A DNA stretch of 64,000 nt from Corynebacterium sp. 122RC1 (GCF_024580955.1 NZ_JANIKD010000011.1:1-64000); one strand, 5' to 3'. Shown: positions 18,540 to 26,266, counted from the stretch's first letter. Numbers and translations are program-made. Notes: generated by a model not told the origin, from the sequence alone.

Positions 18540-19484
18540 CTAACCAGCAAGTTGGCTAATGCGGGCCACGGCCTGCTCAATGGCGTATTCGGGGTCACCG
18601 CCTTGGCCTTTTACCGTGGCATCGAGGTCCGCCATCACGATCACCGCTTCACTCACAGCACTGCTTGACCAGCGGCGGGCAATTTTAGCGGTCTTTTCCA
18701 CCACGAAGGGCGCCATCCCCAACTGGCCAGCCAGGGCATGAGCATCCACGCGCATGGTGGAATAAAGGCGGGCGATCGCGCTGACTTTCATACTCAACGC
18801 CGCGGCAAGCGCCACCGGGGACGTCCCTAATTGCAGGGCCCTGCGGGTGCTTGCAACGGCCCGCTGGGTTTGGCCGCTGCAGGCGAGGTCCGCGATGTCA
18901 AAGCCGGAAACCTCCGCCACGCCAACGTAGTACTCACGCACGGCTGCTTCCGTAACGTTGCCGGCGTTATCCGCCACCAACTGGCTGATTGCACTGGCAA
19001 GCTCCCGGAGGTCAGAGCCCACACCCTCCAACACCGCTTGCACAACGTCCGGTGTGACGCGCACACCGTGGCGTCGGAACTCATCGGTGACCCACCGTGG
19101 ACGCTCGCTTGGCTTGAGGTTGGCTACCTCATGGACCGTGGCGATCTTGCGCAGCTTGGTTGCCAACTGCTTTTGGCGCCCACCCCCAGAGTGGGAAATG
19201 ATCAGCGTGATCCCAGGCGCGGGGTTCATAGCGGCATCGAGGATGAGCGCTGCCGGTTCTTTGCCAGCATCCTCGGTGTTGGTGAGCACCACCAGGCGGT
19301 CCTCACCAAACAAGGAAGGGCTAAACAAGTCAATGAGCTCGTGCTCAGTGACGTCCCCGGCGCGCAGGGTGGACACAACCACGTCTGGGGACTGCTCAGC
19401 GCGAACCTGCGCCACCACTGCCTCACGCGCGCGTTCGGCGAGGAACTCGTTTTCACCGACGATCAAATGAACCTGCACGCACAC
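18540..19484 (-). CDS. holA: DNA polymerase III delta subunit
   Basis: Clamp-loader delta subunit, 314 residues, which opens the beta sliding clamp. The N-terminal HLIVGENEFLAERA and the region LIDLFSPSLFGEDRLVVLTNTEDAGKE are typical of HolA; the C-terminal collar segment (LGMAPFVVEKTAKIARRWSSSAV) follows. The start is a GTG at 19482-19484 (MCVQVH); a second GTG two codons in is possible. Normally comEC lies directly upstream; here the metal island separates them. The start codon itself is inside the 23-base direct repeat that marks the island boundary. Confidence 0.95.
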   Translation of the reverse strand: MCVQVHLIVGENEFLAERAREAVVAQVRAEQSPDVVVSTLRAGDVTEHELIDLFSPSLFGEDRLVVLTNTEDAGKEPAALILDAAMNPAPGITLIISHSGGGRQKQLATKLRKIATVHEVANLKPSERPRWVTDEFRRHGVRVTPDVVQAVLEGVGSDLRELASAISQLVADNAGNVTEAAVREYYVGVAEVSGFDIADLACSGQTQRAVASTRRALQLGTSPVALAAALSMKVSAIARLYSTMRVDAHALAGQLGMAPFVVEKTAKIARRWSSSAVSEAVIVMADLDATVKGQGGDPEYAIEQAVARISQLAG

Positions 19485-19495
19485 TATCGTGCCAC
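19473..19495. repeat. Island-flanking direct repeat, left copy
   Basis: 23 bases identical to 23208-23230, spanning the holA GTG start. Similarity continues at lower level toward holA and through the comEC relic on the other side. Confidence 0.92.
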
Positions 19496-19547
19496 AAGAA
19501 GCAGCTACTGCGGCCGCCTGCCCCGCGCCGCTCGCCCCATACCGCCG

Positions 19548-19634
19548 CTAGCTCGCGCCCTTGCCGATCCAGAGCATCACAGTTACCAACCAAGCAACAA
19601 ACCACCCCGGGCTTGCGAGCTTGACGCGCGCGAT
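19548..19634 (-). pseudogene. Relic of a comEC 3' end
   Basis: Reading the minus strand upstream of the TAG at 19548-19550 gives ARVKLASPGWF...VMLWIGKGAS. It aligns without gaps to the last 27 residues of the intact ComEC (ARAKLAGLGWF...VMLWIGMGAG) with 18 identities. Homology stops near 19634. It is a diverged tail of a second comEC, left next to holA on the far side of the island. Confidence 0.85.
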
Positions 19635-19733
19635 GTCCACTCCTCAGGCAGCGAGTGCCAAGGGGGCGTGACTGTCGGTTGTGTCGGAGGCTTTTGTTCC
19701 TCCGCCTCCGCGGTCATTGCTCTCCGGGCTTGA

Positions 19734-19746
19734 TAGCATGGGGCTT
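19734..19746 (+). promoter_or_regulatory. -10 element of a leaderless promoter for the Crp/Fnr regulator
   Basis: TAGCAT at 19734-19739, then seven bases to the ATG at 19747. The spacing equals that at 11669-11682 and 56753-56766. Confidence 0.4.
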
Positions 19747-20487
19747 ATGGCCCGCAATCCCGTCCGCCACAACTGCGCCCAACCCCACCAGTGCTCCCTG
19801 GACGTGCGCATGCAGGTCATGGCCCGTTCCCCGCTGACCAAGATGCTGAACCCGCAACAACACAGGGAACTCGACCAGCATCTGACCTCCTGGGCCTGGG
19901 CCGCAGGTGATCCCATCCTCCTAGCCGGCGAGCAGGCCCAGGGCAGCTATATGGTCGCCGCCGGTCGGGCCCGGATCACCCGGGACACCATCGATGGCCG
20001 AGAAATCACCGTCGACATCGCCGCCCCTGGGGATGTCATCGGCCCACTGCACACCCATAGCTCCCCAGCCACCGACTCCGCCTGGGCGATTGAGACCACC
20101 TGCGCGCTCTTCCTGCCCGCCGAGGCCCTGGCCGAGGTCGTGGACGCCTACCCGCAAATGGCGTTGGCGATCATACGGATGCAGCAGGACCAATTGGTCC
20201 GGTCCCGGGAACGCGAGACCGCACAGACCACCTCGACTGTCGAGCAGCGCGTGGCCGCCACCCTCCAACACCTGGACGCCAAGCTCGGGCAAATCCGACA
20301 AGACGGATCCAGCCTGCTGCAGGTCCGCCTACGCCGCGACGACGTGGCCGGCATGGCCGGCACCACCGTCGAGTCAGCCTCCCGGGCAATGGCGCGGATG
20401 AAGAAAACCGGTGTCATTGACTCCGGCCGCGAATGGATCGCCATTACCAACCGCCAGGCCCTGGCCGACCTGGTCGCCGGCCTCTAA
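19747..20487 (+). CDS. Crp/Fnr-family regulator with N-terminal cysteines
   Basis: Cytosolic transcription factor, 246 residues. An N-terminal Cys pair (Cys10 and Cys16 in HNCAQPHQC) and a third Cys in ETTCALF recall cysteine-ligated FNR sensors, though the spacing is not that of E. coli FNR. Residues ~25-140 form the cNMP-binding-type beta roll (AQGSYMVAAGRARITRDTIDGREITVDIAAPGDVIGPL). The C-terminal part is a Crp-type winged helix with recognition segment DDVAGMAGTTVESASRAMARMKKTGVI. First gene of the island and the likely controller of the two effector genes, both preceded by FNR-like boxes. Starts at 19738 or 19681 are possible; 19747 fits a leaderless promoter. Confidence 0.87.
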   Translation: MARNPVRHNCAQPHQCSLDVRMQVMARSPLTKMLNPQQHRELDQHLTSWAWAAGDPILLAGEQAQGSYMVAAGRARITRDTIDGREITVDIAAPGDVIGPLHTHSSPATDSAWAIETTCALFLPAEALAEVVDAYPQMALAIIRMQQDQLVRSRERETAQTTSTVEQRVAATLQHLDAKLGQIRQDGSSLLQVRLRRDDVAGMAGTTVESASRAMARMKKTGVIDSGREWIAITNRQALADLVAGL

Positions 20488-20547
20488 ACGCCCACATCCC
20501 TCTCTCTTTTCCAGGACAATTTCATGGTAGGAGAGATTTTTCGTTGT

Positions 20548-20561
20548 TTGATCCAGGTCAA
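20548..20561 (+). promoter_or_regulatory. FNR-like operator upstream of the HMA gene
   Basis: TTGATCCAGGTCAA, a near-perfect dyad of the FNR type (TTGAT-N4-ATCAA). It is followed 22 bases later by TATCTT (20584-20589), a possible -10. The centre falls about 40 bases before the expected transcription start, the class II activator position. Confidence 0.72.
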
Positions 20562-20642
20562 GGAATTACCCCGGAAAGGACCGTATCTTCAAGGGTGCAA
20601 GCACAGGAACATGACGATAAAAGATGAAAGGAGCTGGTTACG

Positions 20643-20879
20643 ATGACCGCCCCGGCCACACTGAAGAACACCACCTTGCGCTCAGATGAGTTCACCTGTC
20701 CGAGCTGTGTCGCCAAGATCGAAAACAAGCTGAATGGTTTGGAGGGCGTGGAGAATGCGGAGGTGAAGTTCTCCTCCGGACGCATCCTGGTCAGCCACGA
20801 CCCACAGAAGGTCTCCGTACGTGACCTGGTCACCGCGGTAGCCGAGGTCGGTTACACCGCCAAGCCGTCGGCGATCTGA
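20643..20879 (+). CDS. Heavy-metal-associated (CopZ-like) metallochaperone
   Basis: A 78-residue soluble HMA-fold protein that binds a soft metal ion and hands it to a partner ATPase. The metal loop is FTCPSCVAKIE with Cys19 and Cys22, and the fold motif continues with GVENAEVKFSSGRILV. The ATG at 20643 follows AAGGAG. The P-type ATPase of the same island lacks an HMA domain, so this protein probably supplies that function in trans. It has its own FNR-like box. Which metal it carries is not certain. Confidence 0.9.
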   Translation: MTAPATLKNTTLRSDEFTCPSCVAKIENKLNGLEGVENAEVKFSSGRILVSHDPQKVSVRDLVTAVAEVGYTAKPSAI

Positions 20880-20946
20880 CGCACTCCCGACCCCACAAGG
20901 CCGCCACCCGATCCGGGAATGGCTGAGCACTCACACCGGCCCTCTC

Positions 20947-20982
20947 ATGGACGCCGGCTGTACCGCCAAACCCTCGGCCTAC
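20947..20982 (+). pseudogene. Relic tail of a second HMA gene
   Basis: Translation gives DAGCTAKPSA, which matches the C-terminal EVGYTAKPSA of the intact HMA protein 70 bases upstream. The surrounding frame has no metal-binding loop, so only the tail of a duplicated gene remains. Confidence 0.6.
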
Positions 20983-21042
20983 GAAACACCCCCTTATCCG
21001 AGTACCCAGGAAAGGAGCATGATCGGCACCGCGTCATCTCCA

Positions 21043-21088
21043 CGCTAGGAACCCACCAGCACCGTACGGTGCTGGTGGGTTCCTAGCG
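21043..21088. repeat. 46-base perfect palindrome
   Basis: Arms of 23 bases (21043-21065 and 21066-21088) are perfectly complementary with no loop, centred on CCGTACGG. There is no U-tract. It lies in the 359-base gap between the HMA gene and the ATPase gene. It may be a terminator, a recombination or protein-binding site, or an element end. Confidence 0.9.
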
Positions 21089-21149
21089 TCGACAGGCCAA
21101 GTGGCATGTTCTTCTGCTCTACCTCGTCAGGTCGGAGATCTGTGCGTGA

Positions 21150-21163
21150 TTGATCCAGGTCAA
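21150..21163 (+). promoter_or_regulatory. FNR-like operator upstream of the P-type ATPase gene
   Basis: The same TTGATCCAGGTCAA as at 20548, followed by AGGAAG and, 21 bases after the box, TTAACT (21185-21190) as a possible -10. The geometry matches the HMA promoter. Confidence 0.72.
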
Positions 21164-21238
21164 GGAAGTTTCTCCGGAATCGTCTTAACTTCATGAGTGT
21201 CAAAGGAAAAAGAACCTCAAAGGTAAAGGAGACCCATC

Positions 21239-23116
21239 ATGAAGACCTGGAAAACCTGGGGCGTGGTCGCCGTCTCAGGACTGTTGATTATCCTGTCCTG
21301 GCTCACCCCCGTTGGGTGGCTGTCAGACGGATTCATGATCGCCGCCGCGGTGGTCGCCGGCTGGCAGATCGCCGTCTCCGCCGTCCAGGCCCTGCACATT
21401 AGGATGATCTCGATTGACCTGCTGGTCATCGTCGCCGCCATCGGCGCGCTGTTCATCAACAACTACTGGGAATCCGCCGCCGTCACCTTCCTCTTCGCCC
21501 TGGGCAAGACCCTGGAGAAGGCCACGATGAACCGCACCCGCAAGGCACTGTCGGACCTTGTGGACGCTGCCCCCGAGACCGCCACCGTGCTGCGCGACGG
21601 TGAGCCCGAAACCGTTGAGATCTGGGAACTGGCCCCCGGTGACGTCGTGCTCGTGAAGAACGGCGAGCAGATCCCCGTCGATGGACGCGTGCTCTCCGGT
21701 CACGGCGGTGTCGACGAGGCCACTATCACCGGGGAATCCGTACCCGCCGAGAAGGCCGAGGGCTCGGAGGTTTTCGCCGGTACTTGGCTGCGCTCCGGGG
21801 TGCTGCGCATCGAGGCGATTGGCATCGGCTCGGACTCCACACTGGCCAAGATCATCCACCGCGTGGAAGACGCCCAGGACGATAAGGCCAAGACCCAGAC
21901 GTTCCTGGAAAAATTCTCGAAATACTACACCCCCGGTGTGATGGTCGCCGCCCTCGCCGTTGGCCTGATCACCCTCAATGTGGAACTGGCCTTGACCCTG
22001 CTGGTCATCGCCTGCCCCGGGGCACTGGTCATCTCCATCCCGGTCTCGATTGTCGCCGGTATCGGACGCTCCGCTAAGGACGGGGTGCTCATCAAGGGTG
22101 GCGAATACCTGGAGACCTCCGCGAAGGTCGACACCGTGGTCGTCGACAAGACCGGCACCCTGACCAACGGCCGCCCCGAGCTGACCAACGTCGACGTCCT
22201 CGACCCGGCCTACTCGGACGATGAGGTGCTCACCCTGGCCGCCCGTGCCGAAACAGCCTCCGAGCACCCCCTGGCCAATGCGATCATCCGCGGCGCGGAG
22301 AACAAGGGACTGACCATCGAAATGGTCGAGAAGGCCAAACCGGTCACCGGCAAGGGCATCATCGCAAAGGTCGACGACCATACCGTCGCCGTCGGTTCCG
22401 CCGACCTGCTCGACCACGCCCTGGATACCACCCGCATCCTTGAACTCAATGACCAGGGCAAGACCGCCATGTACGTCGGTGTCGACGGACGCGCCATCGG
22501 CATCGTCGCCGTGGCCGACACCATCCGTGACGACGCACCGGCCGCTATCCAATCGCTGCATGACAAGGGTGTGCGCGTGATCATGGCCACCGGTGACGCG
22601 AAGCGGGTGGCCCGCAACGTCGCCGCCGAACTCGGGGTCGACGAGGTCCGGGCCGAACTCATGCCCGAGGACAAGCTCACTATCGTCAAGGACCTGCAGG
22701 CCCAGGGCCGCACCGTGGCCATGATTGGCGACGGTGTCAACGACACCCCGGCACTCGCTCAGGCCGACATCGGCGTGGCGATGGGGGCTGCTGGCTCACC
22801 TGCCGCCATCGAGACAGCCGACATCGCCCTGATGGCCGACAAGCTCCCCCGCCTGCCGTACGCCCTGGGTCTGGCCCAGCGCACGGTACGCACCATGCGG
22901 GTCAATATCGCCATTGCCCTAGCCACCGTGGCGATCCTGTTGGCCGGTGTGCTGCTCGGTGGGGTGACCATGTCGATTGGCATGCTCGTCCACGAAGCTA
23001 GCGTCCTGATCGTCATCGCGATCGCCATGCTGCTGCTGCGCCCCACCCTGAAGGAGGACAAGGACAAGGCAGACGTCAGTACTGCTGACGCCGCGAAGGA
23101 GACGCTGAGCGCCTAA
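21239..23116 (+). CDS. Heavy-metal P1B-type ATPase with a CPG membrane motif
   Basis: ATP-driven metal exporter in the inner membrane, 625 residues. TGES lies at 164-167 (actuator domain), DKTGT at 303-307 (phosphorylated Asp303), SEHP at 341-344, and GDGVND at 497-502. The membrane motif is Cys-Pro-Gly at 259-261 (IACPGALVI) where Cu, Zn and Cd pumps have CPC. The last helices carry HEAS (585-588), reminiscent of the HEGxx motif of P1B-4 pumps. No N-terminal HMA domain is present; the separate HMA protein upstream may replace it. RBS AAAGGAG precedes the ATG at 21239. Substrate uncertain. Confidence 0.93.
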   Translation: MKTWKTWGVVAVSGLLIILSWLTPVGWLSDGFMIAAAVVAGWQIAVSAVQALHIRMISIDLLVIVAAIGALFINNYWESAAVTFLFALGKTLEKATMNRTRKALSDLVDAAPETATVLRDGEPETVEIWELAPGDVVLVKNGEQIPVDGRVLSGHGGVDEATITGESVPAEKAEGSEVFAGTWLRSGVLRIEAIGIGSDSTLAKIIHRVEDAQDDKAKTQTFLEKFSKYYTPGVMVAALAVGLITLNVELALTLLVIACPGALVISIPVSIVAGIGRSAKDGVLIKGGEYLETSAKVDTVVVDKTGTLTNGRPELTNVDVLDPAYSDDEVLTLAARAETASEHPLANAIIRGAENKGLTIEMVEKAKPVTGKGIIAKVDDHTVAVGSADLLDHALDTTRILELNDQGKTAMYVGVDGRAIGIVAVADTIRDDAPAAIQSLHDKGVRVIMATGDAKRVARNVAAELGVDEVRAELMPEDKLTIVKDLQAQGRTVAMIGDGVNDTPALAQADIGVAMGAAGSPAAIETADIALMADKLPRLPYALGLAQRTVRTMRVNIAIALATVAILLAGVLLGGVTMSIGMLVHEASVLIVIAIAMLLLRPTLKEDKDKADVSTADAAKETLSA

Positions 23117-23135
23117 CAACACATTCGCCACAGCC

Positions 23136-23177
23136 AGCCCCGCCGGTTTTCCTCCAGGTCTTCCCGGTGGGGCTTTC
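23136..23177 (+). terminator. Probable terminator of the P-type ATPase gene
   Basis: Stem AGCCCCGCCGG (23136-23146) with CCGGTGGGGCT (23164-23174), followed by a short TT-containing tail. Lies 20 bases after the stop. Confidence 0.65.
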
Positions 23178-23207
23178 GCTGTGCACCAGATCCCCGATCT
23201 CATGTAG

Positions 23208-23230
23208 CTGCACGCACACTATCGTGCCAC
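23208..23230. repeat. Island-flanking direct repeat, right copy
   Basis: Identical to 19473-19495. On the minus strand it reads GTGTGCGTGCAG, the first codons of holA, and similarity to holA continues weakly to about 23192. It is therefore a holA 5' relic beside the intact comEC. Confidence 0.92.
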
Positions 23231-23264
23231 TAGATGGTGCCACCGCGGACGGTGCGCGGCGCTG

Positions 23265-24638
23265 CTACCCCGCGCCCATGCCTATCCAAAGCATCACCAC
23301 TACCAACCCAACACTGAACCAGCCCAGACCCGCCAACTTGGCGCGGGCGAGGAGGTAGAACGTCCAACAACACCCGAGGGCCACCCACGCCACGGGCGCG
23401 GTTTCTGGCACATCAACCACCGCCCCCGGGATCTGCGCCCCGATGCGCGCCACCTGCCCGATCCACCACGCGGCAGGCTGAGCCAATGCCAACGGCACCC
23501 ACTCCAGCCCAAAGGGCAGCACGCCGAGAATCGCAGCCACCAGACCGAGGACGGTAATCAGTGGCACCACCGGCGCGGCCAGGAGGTTTGCCCCTACCGC
23601 CGCGAGGGAGAGTTGCCCCGACATTGCGGCAAGAAGCGGTGCCGTGGAAAGTTGTGCGGCGAGTGTCACCGCAATTGCCCTGCTGCCCACCTCCGGGATC
23701 TTCGGGTGCATGAAAAACCCGGCGAGGATCGGGCTCAATGCCACGATTCCCGCGGTTGCTGCGGCTGAGAGCGCAAAGCCGTAAGACGTTGCCATCTGCG
23801 GTTGCAACACCATCATGGCGATCACCGCGATACACAGCGCATGCATCGGCGGGGTGCGGGTATTCGCGAGCACCGCCACCAATCCCACGCTTCCCATGAT
23901 CCCCGCGCGCAGCACTGAGGGCTCGGGCCCCACTACCAGCACATACATGCCGAGCGTCAGCAGCGCGCACATGGTCTGCCACCGCGGAGGCGCGCGAAGC
24001 AGCGCGGCAAGCACCACCACGCAACCGGCCACAATGGCAACGTTGCCACCGGACACCGCGCTCAAGTGTGCCAGCCCCGTGTCCAGGTACCACTGCTGTT
24101 CCTCGGCGGTTTGAAGGGAAGTATCACCCAAGGTCATCGCCGGTATCAGCCCGCGCGCCGGAGAATCGAGCAGCCCCAGCGCACTGTGGTGGAACTCCGC
24201 GCGGATCTCCGCGGCAAGGGCGTAGGGGGTGTTCCAGATGCTGTGCAACTCAATTGGCTCAATGCGCCGTGCCCGGAACCACTCCAGGGTGCCGCTGCCC
24301 TCAACGCGCAGCATCTGACCGAACTCCACATCCAGTTCCGCCCCTTCGGGGAGTTGCACACGCGCCCCACCAACCTGAATCCACTTCTCCCTGAGTGCAT
24401 ACACCCGGCCCTCCACCACGTCACGCTGCAGCGCCGCCCGCTGCGCGTATAACACCCCTTGTGCTTGAGCACTCAGGCCCCACGCCGCGGTGAAAATGCC
24501 TTGAGCCGGTGACTTCACCGCAAGCACCACCCCCACCGCCGCGCTGAACAGCAACACCCACCACTGCCCCAGGTGCACCGCCAGGAACGTGCCGCACCAA
24601 CAGCACAGCGCCGCGGGGAGCAAACGCAGTTCACTCAC
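23265..24638 (-). CDS. comEC: ComEC/Rec2-type DNA-uptake channel protein
   Basis: Polytopic membrane protein proposed to form the DNA channel in natural transformation; 457 residues. The Competence domain is recognised by GLAHLSAVSGGNVAIVAG (a conserved ComEC motif), PSVLRAGIMGSVGLVAVLANTRT and ATSYGFALSAAATAGIVALSP. There is no C-terminal metallo-beta-lactamase domain, so it is shorter than the full-length type. The GTG at 24636-24638 (MSELRLLP) lies 13 bases past the comEA stop, within a 17-base tandem duplication. holA normally follows directly but is separated here by the island. Confidence 0.9.
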   Translation of the reverse strand: MSELRLLPAALCCWCGTFLAVHLGQWWVLLFSAAVGVVLAVKSPAQGIFTAAWGLSAQAQGVLYAQRAALQRDVVEGRVYALREKWIQVGGARVQLPEGAELDVEFGQMLRVEGSGTLEWFRARRIEPIELHSIWNTPYALAAEIRAEFHHSALGLLDSPARGLIPAMTLGDTSLQTAEEQQWYLDTGLAHLSAVSGGNVAIVAGCVVVLAALLRAPPRWQTMCALLTLGMYVLVVGPEPSVLRAGIMGSVGLVAVLANTRTPPMHALCIAVIAMMVLQPQMATSYGFALSAAATAGIVALSPILAGFFMHPKIPEVGSRAIAVTLAAQLSTAPLLAAMSGQLSLAAVGANLLAAPVVPLITVLGLVAAILGVLPFGLEWVPLALAQPAAWWIGQVARIGAQIPGAVVDVPETAPVAWVALGCCWTFYLLARAKLAGLGWFSVGLVVVMLWIGMGAG

Positions 24639-24667
24639 AACCGCACCTCGCTCACAACCGCACCTCG
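24634..24667. repeat. 17-base tandem duplication at the comEA-comEC junction
   Basis: Bases 24634-24650 repeat exactly at 24651-24667. The unit contains both the comEA stop and the comEC start region. The ancestral arrangement was probably a GTGA overlap of the two genes. Confidence 0.85.
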
Positions 24668-25290
24668 GCGGCGATGGCGGCGAACTTCGCCGGGCCAATC
24701 CCCTTGACTTCCTGGAGCTGCTCTATCGACTGAAACGCCCCAATCTGATCGCGGTAATCCACAATCGCCTGTGCCGTCTTCTGCCCCACCCCAGGCAGGG
24801 TCATCAGCTCCTCCACCGAGGCCTGATTCAATGACACCCCCTCCCCCATCCACGTCCCCGAACTCGAACCCGAACTCGAACTCGGCTCCGCAACGCCACC
24901 GGCGCCCGGGTCGGGAATGATGATCTGGGTGGCGTCGGCAAGCAGTTGCGCATGGTTGAGCCCCATGGTGTCCCCGGTGGGGACAGCGGCACTGAGGGCG
25001 TCTGCAATGCGCGCACCTGGCGCGAAGGTATAGAGCCCGGGCCGCTCCACGGCACCTTGAATGGAAACCACCAGTTCACTGGGTGTTGCGGCTGCCACCG
25101 GTGCGGTGCTGGGTTGGTGGATTGGCGGCGGCGGGTCGGGTTGCTTGAACCACAACAATGCACACACGGCCGCTGCTAAAGCCGCACCGGCAACCCCCTG
25201 ACGTGCGGAAATGCCGAACCTGTGCGTGGGGAGGGCCACCTTGAGTTCGTTGGTGGCAACGGATTCTAAACGTGAAATTGCGTGTCCCAT
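24652..25290 (-). CDS. comEA: ComEA-type DNA-binding protein
   Basis: Membrane-anchored DNA receptor for transformation, 212 residues. One TM segment (AGAALAAAVCALLWF) is followed by a proline-rich linker, an SLBB domain (ELVVSIQGAVERPGLYTFAPGARIADAL), a serine-rich linker and a C-terminal helix-hairpin-helix pair (SVEELMTLPGVGQKTAQAIVDYR...LQEVKGIGPAKFAAIAAEV). The ATG at 25288-25290 is the best candidate though its RBS is weak. First gene of a comEA-comEC pair. Confidence 0.9.
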   Translation of the reverse strand: MGHAISRLESVATNELKVALPTHRFGISARQGVAGAALAAAVCALLWFKQPDPPPPIHQPSTAPVAAATPSELVVSIQGAVERPGLYTFAPGARIADALSAAVPTGDTMGLNHAQLLADATQIIIPDPGAGGVAEPSSSSGSSSGTWMGEGVSLNQASVEELMTLPGVGQKTAQAIVDYRDQIGAFQSIEQLQEVKGIGPAKFAAIAAEVRL

Positions 25291-25391
25291 GCCGCCGATG
25301 CTGCCGCACGCCCACCCCACCAACAAGCACGCCCAACAGCGCTTGTGGAAAACTCACGTTTCGCGGGCTCGGCTGTGGAAAACGCGAAAAA

Positions 25392-26264
25392 CTAGGGCGT
25401 ACCGACGCCCCCAGCGCCGGACGCCTCCCGCGGCTCTGCTTGGGGATCTGCTGCAGGTTGCTCATGGGGGTGGTCACGAAACACTGCGGAAACACCCAGG
25501 GAGCCAGGGCCACAGTGTACGGCGAGGATCTCCGCCATCTCAGTGATCATGATCGTGGAATCCACCGGCAGGGCGGCGCGCAATTGCTCCTCAAGGGTGT
25601 GGGCTGCCTCGAGGGCCTCACACTGCTGGATGGCTACAAAGGCTGGGCTGCCCCCGGCGCGAGTGAGCACCAGGTCCACCAAGCGGGCAAAGGCCTTTGC
25701 CTGGGTTCGAGTACGCGCGGCGAGCTCCAAACGACCCTCGTTGATCCGCATGATTGGCTTGGTGGCCAGCGCTGTGGACACTACCGCGGTGGCGGCGGTG
25801 ATCCGCCCGGAGCGGCGGATTTCATCGATACGGTGCAGGTACAGCCAGGTTTCTGAGCGGGCCAGGGTGTCCCGCGCCATGTCCGCGCACTCCGCCAAGG
25901 AACCGCCCTGGGCGGCGATCCGTGCGCTTGCCATCGCGGCGGCACCAACCGCCATGCCCACATTTTGGGTGTCAATGACCTCCACCGCGTCATCGAACAC
26001 CGCGGAGGCAGTGACCCCCGCATTCCAGGTGGAGGAAAGGAACTTGGAGATGTGCAGGGCAACCACACCCTGGTCCACCCCATCAACCGCGCCGCGTTCC
26101 AATTGGCGCGCATAGCCGGCTGCCAGCTCCAACGCGGACAGCCCAGAGGTGCTCTCCTCCTGGGCATCCCGCATCAGGTGCAGGTCAAGCACCGTGATGT
26201 CTAAGTCCTCAACGATTCGCTGCGGAAGTCCTGCAGAAGAATCAACCACCACCCGAACCGCCAT
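25392..26264 (-). CDS. DegV-family fatty-acid-binding protein
   Basis: A 290-residue DegV fold protein. Members bind long-chain fatty acids and in some bacteria present them to a fatty acid kinase. Family marks are VVVDSSAGLP at the N-terminus, SSTWNAG in the lipid-binding loop and ETWLYLHRIDEIRRSGRI. The ATG at 26264 is two bases after the gpgP stop, so it is the last gene of the proA-nadD-rsfS-gpgP transcription unit. The C-terminal ~30 residues are Pro/Ala/Glu-rich. Confidence 0.9.
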   Translation of the reverse strand: MAVRVVVDSSAGLPQRIVEDLDITVLDLHLMRDAQEESTSGLSALELAAGYARQLERGAVDGVDQGVVALHISKFLSSTWNAGVTASAVFDDAVEVIDTQNVGMAVGAAAMASARIAAQGGSLAECADMARDTLARSETWLYLHRIDEIRRSGRITAATAVVSTALATKPIMRINEGRLELAARTRTQAKAFARLVDLVLTRAGGSPAFVAIQQCEALEAAHTLEEQLRAALPVDSTIMITEMAEILAVHCGPGSLGVSAVFRDHPHEQPAADPQAEPREASGAGGVGTP

Positions 26265-26266
26265 GG

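Noticed and set aside
19496-23207. Composite transposon or insertion sequence carrying the metal genes
   Set aside because: No transposase, resolvase or integrase frame is seen and the flanking repeats belong to the comEC-holA junction, not to IS ends.
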